Shown piece by piece: positions 8,092-16,450 of a stretch of DNA of 64,000 bases. Origin of the DNA: Streptomyces jumonjinensis (GTDB lineage: Bacteria; Actinomycetota; Actinomycetes; Streptomycetales; Streptomycetaceae); NCBI RefSeq assembly GCF_009600885.1, contig NZ_VCLA01000170.1, positions 21,804 through 85,803 on the forward strand, read 5' to 3'. The position numbers and the translations under genes were made by a program. Below the pieces are notes generated by a model. It worked only from the letters and a program-made list of their open reading frames with translations, did not search any database and had not been told where the DNA came from. Positions within the stretch are counted from its first letter, which is position 1. Every line of letters starts with the position of its first letter.

Positions 8092-9134
8092 GGAGCGCCG
8101 ACGAACGCTCGCTCCACCTCGTCGAGCCGTTCTGTCCACCGGTGAAGGAGCGCCTCGTCGGCGATGAACAGGTCGTCGCAGGAGTGGTCATGCCGGTCGT
8201 AGTGGAATTCGAGCTGCCAGAAGTCCGTCATCCGCTTCCACCACAGGCGGCGTGCGGCGTCGAGCAGCGTGGCCGGTTCCAGAGGGAGCACCGACCGGTA
8301 GCCGTCCACGAAGGCCGACACCCGTCCCAGATCGAAGACGCCCTCGACCCCGAACTGCACCTGCGCCGTACGAACGACTTCCTCCGCGTACGGGCGAATG
8401 CCCAGCCGGTCCCAGTCCAGGACGGCAACCAGCTCGCCGTCCGCCCAGAGGACGTTGCGGTACTGGAAGTCGCCGTGCGTCCAGCCATGCGGGCCCGCAG
8501 CGGCATCTCCCTCGGGGCGCAGGTGGGCGTGCTTGCCGAGGAGGATCTTGCGCTCTTCGAGGGCAACGCCCGTAGCCACGTCGAAGCTGTCACCTACACC
8601 CCGGGCTGACACCGCTCGGGCAAGCCGGTCGGCCTTCTGGAGTGCTCGCCCGGGCTCCGTCACCTTAGCGGTGACCGAGGCAGGCACGGCGGGCAGTCCG
8701 GCCTCATCGGCAGCATGGCCGAGCGCCGTATGGAGTCGGGCAAGGTGCGCGCCGAACTCGGACGCCTGCGCCAGCGACAGGTCGGTTCCACGCACGTGGC
8801 CCCCAGCCGACCAGGGGAACAGGCAGTAGCCGCTACCGCAGACCTCGGCGATCACATCGCCGTGAACGGTGGAGAGCGGGACGCATGTGGGGACGCCGTG
8901 CGAGACGAGGATGGGGAGGACTGCGAGATTACGACGCAGTCGATCGATCGGCACGTCGGTGACCCGCTTCAGAGCGAACCTCCCGGCCCGGGTGTCCAGC
9001 CGCCAGTTCACGTTCATGAGGCCATCGGTGAGGTGCTGCTGATCCAGCACCTCACCGATGTCGAACACCCTGATCAGCTCGACAAGATCATCTGCGGGGA
9101 TGCGCGTCCTGTCCGCCACGTTCGCGTCGGTCAC
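8088..9134 (-). CDS. APH-family phosphotransferase
   Basis: This 348-residue kinase of the aminoglycoside phosphotransferase/choline kinase superfamily carries the catalytic loop HGDFQYRNVLW (Brenner HGD-x4-N) and, 14 residues on, VAVLDWDRLG with the metal-binding aspartate. The N-terminal lobe has GLMNVNWRLDTRAGRFALK with the ATP lysine. It would phosphorylate a hydroxyl on a small molecule, either an antibiotic or a metabolite such as homoserine or choline. Its GTG start overlaps the NUDIX stop (GTGA), so the two genes are translated together. Its 3' end overlaps the convergent glycosyltransferase. Confidence 0.75.
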   Translation of the reverse strand: MTDANVADRTRIPADDLVELIRVFDIGEVLDQQHLTDGLMNVNWRLDTRAGRFALKRVTDVPIDRLRRNLAVLPILVSHGVPTCVPLSTVHGDVIAEVCGSGYCLFPWSAGGHVRGTDLSLAQASEFGAHLARLHTALGHAADEAGLPAVPASVTAKVTEPGRALQKADRLARAVSARGVGDSFDVATGVALEERKILLGKHAHLRPEGDAAAGPHGWTHGDFQYRNVLWADGELVAVLDWDRLGIRPYAEEVVRTAQVQFGVEGVFDLGRVSAFVDGYRSVLPLEPATLLDAARRLWWKRMTDFWQLEFHYDRHDHSCDDLFIADEALLHRWTERLDEVERAFVGAP

Positions 9135-9493
9135 CCAGGCGACGATATGGGAGTCAGACGCTCAGGCGCACGAGGAGCACTGGACTGCTCCAGGTGGAAA
9201 GAGTGCCGGTGCTGGATCTCGAACCGGTACGGGCTGATGTCGTACTCGGTCTCGCCCAGCTTGCAGACGATCTTGAAGTCCGACAGGCCGGTCTCCTCAC
9301 GGGCCTCGCGCAGAGCGGCGGCCTCCGGAGTCTCACCGGGACGGATGCTGCCCGCGGGAACCTGGATGCCTACCTCCTCGTAGGAGTAGTCGGTGTGGCG
9401 GAACACCAGCAGACGCCCATCGCGCACGACGTAGACCAGGACCCTTTCCTTCGTGACCCTCTCGGGCTGGCGAAACCTCCACTTGGTACAGGA
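9131..9493 (-). CDS. NUDIX hydrolase, 5' end displaced by an IS remnant
   Basis: The NUDIX box is complete: GSIRPGETPEAAALREAREETG fits GX5EX7REUXEEXGU, where the glutamates bind magnesium. The enzyme would cleave a nucleoside diphosphate linked to some moiety. The recognisable protein begins around KWRFRQPERVTKERVLVYVV. Just upstream of this the DNA belongs to an IS630-type transposase remnant on the other strand, and no in-frame start exists between the two. The frame stays open to 9868 through the IS remnant, so translation could begin inside it. The native N-terminus is therefore probably lost or replaced. The stop overlaps the start of the APH gene. Confidence 0.65.
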   Translation of the reverse strand, partial: SCTKWRFRQPERVTKERVLVYVVRDGRLLVFRHTDYSYEEVGIQVPAGSIRPGETPEAAALREAREETGLSDFKIVCKLGETEYDISPYRFEIQHRHSFHLEQSSAPRAPERLTPISSPG

Positions 9494-10170
9494 GTTGACG
9501 CGGTGCGCTCGCGTGGTCCGGCGTCCCGGCCGAAGCTGAGCGGTGTGCTGTTCGCTGTGCTCGAGGAGGAGTTGGCCAAAGGCCCGGCTGCTCCACGGGC
9601 GGATCGGAGATGGACGCTGGCCAGGATCAAGACGCTGATCGGCCGCCGGTTCCACAAGTCCATGACCTTGTCGGGGATCTCCCAGATGCTGCGGCGGCAC
9701 GGATGGAGTCATCGGGTTCCGGCCCGTCGTGCGGTCGAGCGTGATGAGGAGACGGTCGCCGGCTGGGTGAAGGACGTGTGGCCACATGTGGAACCACCGC
9801 GGCGGCGCTCGGGGCCTGGATCGCCTTCGAAGACGGGGCCGGATTCTCGATGACGCCGCCGACCTCACGCACCTGGAGCCGACGCGGGAGTACTCCGGTC
9901 ATCCGGGTCCGCGGCCGTTCCCGGCGCCGATTCTCCATCGCGGCCCTGTGCTGCTACAAACCCGGCGAACGCTCCCGCCTCATCTACCGTCCCAAACGGC
10001 ATACCGACCACAGGAGCGGGGGCCGCAAGAGCTTCGCCTGGACCGAGTACCGCGACCTCCTCATCGCCGCCCACCACCAGCCCGGCAGCCCGATCGTCCT
10101 CATCTGGGACAACTTGAACGTCCACAAGGATCGCCGGATGCGGGCCTTCATCGACGCAATCCACCGCGCA
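9494..10170 (+). mobile_element. IS630-family transposase remnant
   Basis: Two adjoining frames carry an IS630-type transposase. The first has RSRGPASRPKLSG, WTLARIKTLIGRRFHKSMTL and LRRHGWSHRVPARRAVERDE. After a frame change near 9800 comes WIAFEDGAGFSM with the first catalytic aspartate, YKPGERSRLIYRP, and IVLIWDNLNVHKDRRMR with the second aspartate. The N-terminal helix-turn-helix is missing, and so is the region with the third acidic residue. A split between these two parts is common in streptomycete IS630 elements and may be a frameshifting site, but the truncation at both ends makes this copy inactive. No terminal inverted repeats could be identified. Confidence 0.75.
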
Positions 10171-10599
10171 GCCCGGTCCCAGTCGTCTGGAGTGGAGGCG
10201 TCTCCCGCCAGAACCCCGGTCTCCGCCCCCGCCATGCAGCCAACGAGGACACGGGGACGACGGTCAAAGGGCCGCTGACAACGCCCCCGGCGGCCCAGTA
10301 GCGCCCATCTGGACCTGCCCCGGGCGGGCAGCGACCACCGGCGGATGCTGGCGGTGCTGAGATTGCCGGAAGGAAACGGCTGGCCCCAGGTGCTTGCCGA
10401 AGGCCCGGCCGACACCCGGGCGGCGAAAAGCTTGGTGTGCGGGGCCGATGGAACCAGGTAACGTCTTTGTCATATTTCTTCCAGACGCCGATTTACGAGT
10501 GAGTGTGCGATGGGCCCCTGCTTGACGCCCTTCGACGTCGTCGCGCCCGTCCCCACCGATGAATCCGTAGATCACTTCACACCATTACCGGGAGGACCC
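10171..10599. other. Intergenic region with possible gene debris
   Basis: Beyond the transposase remnant no complete gene is visible. A short frame at about 10300-10460 reads AGSDHRRMLAVLRLPEGNGW and then PQVLAEGPADTRAAKSLV before a stop. It looks protein-like but is too short to assign. The AT-richer stretch near 10460-10590 should hold the promoter of the following small gene. Confidence 0.35.
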
Positions 10600-10815
10600 G
10601 TGACCGTGAGCAAGAACATCAACAACCCCGTGGGCATGGGCGGCGGGCAGCGCAAGAAGCTCTCCCGCGCCGAACGGCAGAACAACGGTCCGCACCGCAA
10701 CCTCGACCGCCAGGGTGCCGCCGATCAGAAGGCGGAGCTGGTGCGCAAGATGCGCGAGAAGGCAGGCGCAGCTGAGGACGCCGGGCAGACGGGCGACGAC
10801 ACCGCACAGAGCTGA
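10600..10815 (+). CDS. DUF6243 family small basic protein
   Basis: A 71-residue protein beginning MTVSKNINNPVGMGGGQRKK and continuing LSRAERQNNGPHRNLDRQGA. It is highly charged with no hydrophobic segment. I recognise this as a small Streptomyces family (DUF6243) of unknown function. GGAGG at 10591-10595 lies 4 bases before GTG 10600 and 10 before the in-frame GTG 10606. Spacing favours 10606, while similarity to relatives favours 10600. Transcription runs towards the tRNA-Gly gene on the other strand. Confidence 0.7.
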   Translation: MTVSKNINNPVGMGGGQRKKLSRAERQNNGPHRNLDRQGAADQKAELVRKMREKAGAAEDAGQTGDDTAQS

Positions 10816-10897
10816 CGCACCGCCGCCGCACGGCGGCACCGTGCGGGGCAGGGCCGGGCTGCCCAGAATGCCCGAGACCTGGTTGCCATCGCGGTGC

Positions 10898-11063
10898 TGC
10901 GCAAGTGATGCGGGACTCCGGAATAGGTTTGGACAACGCTGATCGAGGTTGGCTGCTTCCAGCCCCCGTTGAGCATCGTCATGTCCTGCACCTCGCCGGG
11001 GACGCTCTCCGGGTGCGTCGTGGTGCGCCAGTGGTGCGAGGTCCCGGAATTGGTCTAGACAAC
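10898..11063 (-). repeat. Pair of 40-base imperfect direct repeats with a dre-like motif
   Basis: Read on the minus strand, a 40-base element starting GTTGTCYARACC and ending CGCAYCACTKGCGCA occurs at 11063-11024 and again at 10937-10898. The copies align without gaps at roughly three quarters identity and are 126 bases apart. The copy at 11050-11062 contains TGGTCTAGAC, which resembles the DasR (dre) operator and the TGGTCTAGACC repeats upstream of streptomycete chitinase genes. No chitin gene is present here. Confidence 0.5.
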
Positions 11064-11066
11064 AAC

Positions 11067-11095
11067 AAAGCCCCGGGCCGCTGGCCTGGGGCTTT
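11067..11095 (-). terminator. Rho-independent terminator after tRNA-Gly
   Basis: AAAGCCCC pairs with GGGGCTTT around a 13-base GC-rich loop region, 5 bases beyond the encoded CCA end of the tRNA. The minus-strand transcript would have a U-containing tail after the stem. Confidence 0.7.
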
Positions 11096-11099
11096 TCTC

Positions 11100-11173
11100 T
11101 GGAGCGGGTGACGAGAATCGAACTCGCGCTCTGAGCTTGGGAAGCTCATGTTCTACCATTAAACTACACCCGC
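11100..11173 (-). tRNA. tRNA-Gly (CCC)
   Basis: The minus strand folds as a complete cloverleaf. There is a 7-bp acceptor stem (GCGGGTG/CACCCGC), a D arm GTTT-AATGGTA-GAAC, an anticodon stem TGAGC/GCTCA with loop TTCCCAA giving anticodon CCC, a 4-base variable loop and a T arm with TTCGATT. The discriminator base is U and CCA is encoded in the genome (bases 11102-11100). It reads GGG codons. Confidence 0.93.
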
Positions 11174-11391
11174 GCAGCGGACCGGTGATCCAGTGCCGCA
11201 GTGTTGCTCACTCTACCTCATCCCTGGCCCGGGGCGGATGACCCCCCGATTTCCGTCCGCTCCCGTGGCTCGATGTGACTGCGCCAGGCGGCAGTTGAGG
11301 CGTAGCGTTGGGTGCGGAGTGCCGCTCGTGAGGGCGTGGAGTTCATCCCCTAATGTGGTTGTTCGTCCGCATTCGTTGGGGAAGGGACTCG

Positions 11392-11589
11392 ATGGATTTG
11401 ATGGAGCGCACCGTCGTCCGCTGTGCCGAGGGGCATGTATTCGCCACCGCTTCGTTTCCGATGCAGCAGCTCGGGGCCGGGCGGATCGGGCCCGGGCGGC
11501 TTATTCGGTGTCCGCGGTGTGCGCGGTTGCGGCATGCCGTGATCGTGGAGTCCGCCAACAGTGGTAGCGATGGGTCCGTGGAGCGGTAG
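11392..11589 (+). CDS. Small zinc-ribbon-like protein
   Basis: This 65-residue protein begins at ATG 11392, eight bases after a GGGGAAGGG ribosome site; the longer frame from 11353 has no such site. It contains VVRCAEGHVFATASFP and, later, LIRCPRCARLRHAV. This gives one single cysteine with an adjacent histidine and one CxxC pair, a pattern that could bind one zinc. It lies immediately upstream of dcd on the same strand. I do not recognise a named family, so a nucleic-acid or protein-interaction role is only a possibility. Confidence 0.6.
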   Translation: MDLMERTVVRCAEGHVFATASFPMQQLGAGRIGPGRLIRCPRCARLRHAVIVESANSGSDGSVER

Positions 11590-11683
11590 CGGTGAGTCCG
11601 CCACGCGGTAGCCGATCGTGAGAATGGAGCGCGCGGTGCTGTCCGAGTAGGGCGGGTCCGCGCGCTCTGCGTATCCTCGGGGG

Positions 11684-12259
11684 GTGCTTCTCTCAGACAA
11701 GGACATCCGGGCCGAGATCGACGCCGGACGGGTGCGCATCGACCCGTACGACGAATTCATGGTGCAGCCTTCGAGCATCGATGTGCGGCTGGACCGCTAC
11801 TTCCGTGTGTTCGAGAACCACCGCTATCCCCATATCGACCCCGCGGTCGAGCAGCTCGATCTCACGCGGACGGTCGAACCGGAAGGTGACGAGCCGTTCA
11901 TCCTCCACCCGGGGGAGTTCGTTCTCGCATCGACCTATGAGGTCATCTCCCTTCCCGACGATCTCGCCTCCCGGCTGGAGGGAAAGAGCTCCCTCGGGCG
12001 GCTCGGGCTCGTCACCCATTCCACCGCCGGGTTCATCGACCCCGGATTCTCCGGGCATGTCACCCTCGAACTGTCCAATCTCGCGACCCTGCCGATCAAG
12101 CTCTGGCCCGGGATGAAGATCGGCCAGCTCTGTATGTTCCGGCTGAGCTCGCCCGCCGAGTTCCCGTACGGCAGTGAGCGGTACGGGTCCCGTTATCAGG
12201 GACAGCGCGGGCCCACCGCGTCCCGTTCGTTCAAGAATTTCCACCGGACGCAGGTGTGA
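11684..12259 (+). CDS. dcd: dCTP deaminase
   Basis: This enzyme of 191 residues converts dCTP to dUTP and ammonia in pyrimidine deoxynucleotide synthesis. The trimeric dUTPase-like fold is shown by MVQPSSIDVRLDRYFRVF at the N-terminus, EGKSSLGRLGL (phosphate binding) and HSTAGFIDPGFSGHVTLEL with the catalytic glutamate. Length and full motif set match the single-function dCTP deaminase. GTG 11684 is the start that gives the family's MLLSDKDIRAEI N-terminus. The last codons overlap the next gene by 4 bases, which suggests a nucleotide-salvage operon. Confidence 0.93.
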   Translation: MLLSDKDIRAEIDAGRVRIDPYDEFMVQPSSIDVRLDRYFRVFENHRYPHIDPAVEQLDLTRTVEPEGDEPFILHPGEFVLASTYEVISLPDDLASRLEGKSSLGRLGLVTHSTAGFIDPGFSGHVTLELSNLATLPIKLWPGMKIGQLCMFRLSSPAEFPYGSERYGSRYQGQRGPTASRSFKNFHRTQV

Positions 12260-12759
12260 GCATGAGTGACGTACGAGAGAACCTGACCTACGACAGGTTC
12301 GGCGGCGCGATCCGGGAGCTGGCGCAGACCATCGCCGATGACGGGTACGAGCCCGACATCGTGCTCTCCATCGCCCGGGGCGGAGTCTTCGTCGCCGGCG
12401 GTCTCGCCTACGCGCTGGACTGCAAGAACATCCATCTGGTGAACGTCGAGTTCTACACGGGCATCGGCACCACCCTGGAAATGCCCGTCATGCTGGCGCC
12501 CGTGCCCAACGCCATCGACTTCTCGGACAAGAAAGTCCTCATCGCCGACGACGTCGCCGACACGGGGAAGACGCTCAAGCTCGTGCACGACTTCTGTGTC
12601 GACCATGTCGCCGAAGTGCGCTCCGCGGTCATCTACGAGAAGTCGCACTCCCTGGTGAAGTGCGAATACGTCTGGAAGCGCACCGACGACTGGATCAACT
12701 TCCCCTGGAGTGTGGAGAAGCCCGTCGTTCGCAGAAGCGGACAGGTGCTCGACGCGTAG
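12256..12759 (+). CDS. Purine-type phosphoribosyltransferase
   Basis: This 167-residue type I phosphoribosyltransferase has the PRPP-binding motif KVLIADDVADTGKTL and an N-terminal IVLSIARGGVFVAGGLAYAL strand-loop that binds pyrophosphate. It resembles the xanthine-guanine type found beside dcd in streptomycetes and would salvage a purine base to its nucleotide. The start is GTG 12256, overlapping the dcd stop, with ATG 12262 a close alternative. The base specificity cannot be read from the sequence with confidence. Confidence 0.8.
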   Translation: MSMSDVRENLTYDRFGGAIRELAQTIADDGYEPDIVLSIARGGVFVAGGLAYALDCKNIHLVNVEFYTGIGTTLEMPVMLAPVPNAIDFSDKKVLIADDVADTGKTLKLVHDFCVDHVAEVRSAVIYEKSHSLVKCEYVWKRTDDWINFPWSVEKPVVRRSGQVLDA

Positions 12760-12795
12760 CCGATGCGCGTGGACATGGATAGTGGACATGGATAA

Positions 12796-12831
12796 GGGGA
12801 GGCCCCGCCGTCGAAACGGCGGGGCCTCCCC
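12796..12831. terminator. Bidirectional terminator
   Basis: A perfect 15-bp stem (GGGGAGGCCCCGCCG) closes a TCGAAA loop, between the phosphoribosyltransferase gene and the convergent Yip1-like gene. It can end transcription in either direction. Confidence 0.85.
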
Positions 12832-12839
12832 TCTTCAAG

Positions 12840-13796
12840 TCAGATCGTGCCGAGCTTGATGATCGACAGCAGCGCTATCAGCTGGATCGCCGACGCCCCC
12901 AGCGCCTTCGGCCACGGCAGATCGTGCGACTTGCTCACCATCGTGGTGAACAGCACTCCCGCCGCCAGCCAGGTCACCCAGCCCAGTACCTGCACCAGCC
13001 CGTTCTCGCCGCCCAGGAACATCGCGAAGAGCAGCCGCGGGGCGTCCGTGATCGACATGATCAGCATCGAGAAGCCGACCGTGGGCTGCCACGCTCCCGT
13101 GCCGCCGAGCTGGCGGGCCAGGGTGTGGGTCACCGCGCCCATGATCATGCCGCCGATCGTGAACGCGACCCCCGTCGTCAGGACATAGGGGATCGCCGTC
13201 GAGATCGTGGCGTTGATCGTATCCTCGCGCGCCTTGTCGAAGCCGAAGATCGCGAGCATGCCGTACAGGAAGGTGACCAGCAGCGCGGGGCCCCACACGG
13301 CGTAGTCCCGCATCTGCCAGAACGTCGCGCCCGGGCGCAGCACGATCCCGCTCAGCAGCTGCTTCCACGGCAGCCGGGGGCCCGCCGGGGGCGCGGGCGC
13401 GTTCCCGGCCTGGTAGGTCGCGCCCTCGCCATAGGGGTCGGCCACGTTGAACGCCTGGGTGTGGCCCGGGTGGTTCGCATACGGGTCCGGGCCCTGGCCC
13501 TGGCCGCCGTGGGGCGGCTGTGGCGCGTACTGCTGATGGGGCTGCTGGTGGGGCTGCTGGTACGGGTCGCCGAAGTACTCCGGCTCCCCGTGCGCGCCCT
13601 GCTGGCCCCCGTATCCGTAACCGCCCTGGCCCTGGGGGCCCCGGTGGCCGCCCGAGCTCTGGGGCCACTGCGGTGGTTGCTGCTGCTGCGCATACGGCGG
13701 CGCCGCCCGGCCGCCCCCATGCGGTGGCGGTGCCTGCTGCGGTTGCTGCTGCTGCGTGCGGTTGTCCCGGCCGCGTCCGATCCTGAATCCAGCCAC
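12840..13796 (-). CDS. Yip1-domain membrane protein with Gln/Pro-rich N-terminus
   Basis: Starting from GTG 13796 (VAGFRIGRGRDNRTQ) the first ~140 residues are low-complexity Gln/Pro/Gly/His (for example QQQQPQQAPPPHGG). Then PWKQLLSGIVLRPGATFWQM introduces a Yip1-type domain with about five hydrophobic helices. The helical part includes GPALLVTFLYGMLAIFGF, TGVAFTIGGMIMGAVTH and AIQLIALLSIIKLGTI at the end. Bacterial Yip1 proteins are integral membrane proteins of unclear role. A longer reading to 13877 adds residues without a good ribosome site. The low-complexity leader probably lies in the cytoplasm. Confidence 0.7.
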   Translation of the reverse strand: MAGFRIGRGRDNRTQQQQPQQAPPPHGGGRAAPPYAQQQQPPQWPQSSGGHRGPQGQGGYGYGGQQGAHGEPEYFGDPYQQPHQQPHQQYAPQPPHGGQGQGPDPYANHPGHTQAFNVADPYGEGATYQAGNAPAPPAGPRLPWKQLLSGIVLRPGATFWQMRDYAVWGPALLVTFLYGMLAIFGFDKAREDTINATISTAIPYVLTTGVAFTIGGMIMGAVTHTLARQLGGTGAWQPTVGFSMLIMSITDAPRLLFAMFLGGENGLVQVLGWVTWLAAGVLFTTMVSKSHDLPWPKALGASAIQLIALLSIIKLGTI

Positions 13797-13912
13797 GCTC
13801 TCGAACGTACCCGCTCCGGCCCCGGCTGACAGGGGCACAAGGGGATCGAGCGGCCCTTTGCGGCCGACCTGTGACATCCCCTAGGGGATGCCACAGACCG
13901 CCGGGAGGCCCG

Positions 13913-16210
13913 CTACTTCACCGGCTCGGGCTCCGGAGCGCCCTCCGGCGCCGGGGAGGGCGTCGGGTCCGACGGCGGGGTCTTCACCGAGTCGAGGAGC
14001 AGCTGCGCCACATCCACCACCTTGAGCGACTCCTTCGCCGTTCCCTCGTTCTTCTTGCCGTTGACCGAATCGGTCAGCATCACCAGACAGAACGGGCAGG
14101 CCGTCGAGACGATGTCCGGGTTCAGCGACAGCGCCTCGTCCACCCGCTCGGTGTTGATGCGCTTGCCGATCCGCTCCTCCATCCACATCCGCGCGCCGCC
14201 CGCGCCGCAGCAGAAGCCGCGCTCCTTGTGGCGGTGCATCTCCTGCTGGCGCAGGCCGGGGACGGCGGACATGATCTCGCGCGGGGGCGTGTAGACCTTG
14301 TTGTGGCGGCCCAGGTAGCAGGGGTCGTGGTACGTGATCAGACCCTCGACCGGCGTCACCGGGGTCAGCCGGCCCTCGTCGATCAGATGCTGGAGCAGCT
14401 GGGTGTGGTGGATGACCTCGAACTCTCCGCCCAGCTGGGGGTACTCGTTGGCGATCGTGTTGAAGCAGTGGGGGCAGGTGGCGACGATCCGCTTCGCCGA
14501 CTTCGGCTTGCGCGTCGACTCGTCCACCTCGCCCTCCTCGTCGAAGGACTCGCCGAACGCCGTGTTCAGCATCGCCACGTTCTCCTGGCCGAGCTGCTGG
14601 AAGAGCGGCTCGTTGCCCAGTCGCCGAGGCGAGTCCCCGGTGCACTTCTCCTCGCCGCCCATGATCGCGAACTTCACTCCCGCGATATGGAGCAGCTCGG
14701 CGAACGCCTTGGTGGTCTTCTTGGCGCGGTCCTCCAGGGCTCCGGCGCAGCCGACCCAGTAGAGGTAGTCGACCTCGGAGAGGTCTTCGACGTCCTTGCC
14801 GACGATCGGGACCTCGAAGTCGACCTCCTTGGTCCACTCGACGCGCTGTTTCTTCGCCAGGCCCCAGGGGTTGCCCTTCTTCTCCAGGTTCTTGAGCATC
14901 GTGCCCGCCTCCGAGGGGAAGGCCGACTCGATCATCACCTGGTAGCGGCGCATGTCCACGATGTGGTCGATGTGCTCGATGTCGACGGGGCACTGCTCCA
15001 CGCACGCACCGCAGGTGGTGCAGGACCAGAGCACATCCGGATCGATGACGCCGTTCTCCTCCAGCGTGCCGATCAGCGGGCGCTCGGCCTCCGCCAGCGC
15101 GGACGCGGGCACGTCCTTCAGCGCCTCGGCGGACGCCTTCTCCTCGCCCTCCATCGTCTTGCCGCCGCCCGCGAGCAGATAGGGGGCCTTGGCATGGGCG
15201 TGGTCGCGCAGCGACATGATCAGCAGCTTCGGGGAGAGCGGCTTGCCGGTGTTCCAGGCCGGGCACTGGGACTGGCAGCGCCCGCACTCGGTGCAGGTGG
15301 AGAAGTCGAGGATGCCCTTCCAGGAGAAGTGCTCGACCTGGGAGGCGCCGAAGACCGCCTCCTCGCCCTCGTCGTCGAAGACCGTCTCGAAGTCGATCTC
15401 CTTGCCGCCGGAGGTCATCGGCTGGAGCGCGCCGAGGGCGGAGGATCCGTCCGCGTTCCGCTTGAACCAGATGTTGGGGAAGCCGAGGAAGCGGTGCCAG
15501 GCGACGCCCATGTTGGTGTTGAGCGAGACCGTGATCATCCAGATCAGCGTGGTGCCGATCTTGATCATGGCGGTGAAGTAGATCCAGGTCTGGAGGTCGG
15601 CGGCGCTCAGCCCGTCGAAGGCCGCGACCAGGGGGTACGAGACGAAGTAGGACGCCTCGTAGCCGTCGACGTGGTGGATCGCGCCCTCAAGGCCGCGCAG
15701 CACCAGGATGGCGATGCCGATGACGAGGATGACGTACTCGACGAAGTACGCCTGCCATGCCTTGGAGCCGGTGAAGCGGGACTTGCGCCCGGCCCGTGAG
15801 GGCAGATTCAGCAGCCGGATCGCCATCAGTACGACGATGCCCGCCACGGTCATCAGACCGATGAACTCGGTGTACATCTCGAACGGCACGAAGCCGCCGA
15901 TCACCGGGATCACCCAGTCGGCCTGGAAGAGCTGTCCGTACGCCTGGACCAGCGTCGGCGGCAGGGTGAGGAAGCCGATCGCGACGAACCAGTGGGCGAA
16001 GCCCACGATGCCCCACCGGTTCATCCGGGTGTGGCCGAGGAACTCCCTGGCCAGGGTGATCGTGCGCTGCTTGGGGGCGTCGGTCCGGCTGCCCGCGGGC
16101 ACGGGCTGGCCGAGCCGGACGAAGCGGTAGATCTGCGCGACGGCTCGGGCGATGAGCGCAACGCCGACCACGGTCAGGACCAGCGACACGATGATCGCGG
16201 CGAGTTGCAT
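13913..16210 (-). CDS. Membrane-bound (Fe-S) CCG-domain oxidoreductase
   Basis: A 765-residue protein from ATG 16210. The N-terminal ~280 residues contain about six membrane helices, for example IIVSLVLTVVGVALIARAVA. The cytoplasmic part has two 4Fe-4S motifs, CTECGRCQSQCP and CTTCGACVEQCP. It is followed by two CCG domains with YLYWVGCAGA, CPHCFNTIANEYP, HDPCYLGRHN and GFCCGAGGARMW. This is the heterodisulfide-reductase D-like layout used by proteins that pass electrons between the quinone pool and acyl-CoA, lactate or similar substrates. The exact donor is unknown. The C-terminus is a Pro/Glu-rich tail. The promoter region at about 16270-16320 is AT-rich with ACTAAGCGGTAACTTAATCA. Confidence 0.85.
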   Translation of the reverse strand: MQLAAIIVSLVLTVVGVALIARAVAQIYRFVRLGQPVPAGSRTDAPKQRTITLAREFLGHTRMNRWGIVGFAHWFVAIGFLTLPPTLVQAYGQLFQADWVIPVIGGFVPFEMYTEFIGLMTVAGIVVLMAIRLLNLPSRAGRKSRFTGSKAWQAYFVEYVILVIGIAILVLRGLEGAIHHVDGYEASYFVSYPLVAAFDGLSAADLQTWIYFTAMIKIGTTLIWMITVSLNTNMGVAWHRFLGFPNIWFKRNADGSSALGALQPMTSGGKEIDFETVFDDEGEEAVFGASQVEHFSWKGILDFSTCTECGRCQSQCPAWNTGKPLSPKLLIMSLRDHAHAKAPYLLAGGGKTMEGEEKASAEALKDVPASALAEAERPLIGTLEENGVIDPDVLWSCTTCGACVEQCPVDIEHIDHIVDMRRYQVMIESAFPSEAGTMLKNLEKKGNPWGLAKKQRVEWTKEVDFEVPIVGKDVEDLSEVDYLYWVGCAGALEDRAKKTTKAFAELLHIAGVKFAIMGGEEKCTGDSPRRLGNEPLFQQLGQENVAMLNTAFGESFDEEGEVDESTRKPKSAKRIVATCPHCFNTIANEYPQLGGEFEVIHHTQLLQHLIDEGRLTPVTPVEGLITYHDPCYLGRHNKVYTPPREIMSAVPGLRQQEMHRHKERGFCCGAGGARMWMEERIGKRINTERVDEALSLNPDIVSTACPFCLVMLTDSVNGKKNEGTAKESLKVVDVAQLLLDSVKTPPSDPTPSPAPEGAPEPEPVK

Positions 16211-16450
16211 GTCGGGGCTCCTCGGGCCTGCGAGGGTGGGGGACGGTCCAGCACTGACGATCCGGCGCAGCCGGGTGACCACTGGACACTACTAAGCGGT
16301 AACTTAATCAGTTCGTGCTGAGACTACCCAGTTATTCCGCCGCACTGTAGCCACGCGGCCGGTGATCTGTATCGCTCAGGCCACCCTTGCCGGGGGCGAG
16401 GCGGGCGGGCCCGTGCGCGGACGGCTCCGTCCCGCGCCGTGCGCGCCGTC

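Noticed and set aside
9494..10170. A functional IS630 transposase made by programmed frameshifting
   Set aside because: The frame change sits where streptomycete IS630 elements often have it, but the N-terminal HTH and the third catalytic residue are missing.
13871..15799. Plus-strand open frame of 642 codons opposite the Fe-S oxidoreductase
   Set aside because: The minus strand encodes intact cysteine motifs; the plus frame has no recognisable domain and is a high-GC shadow.
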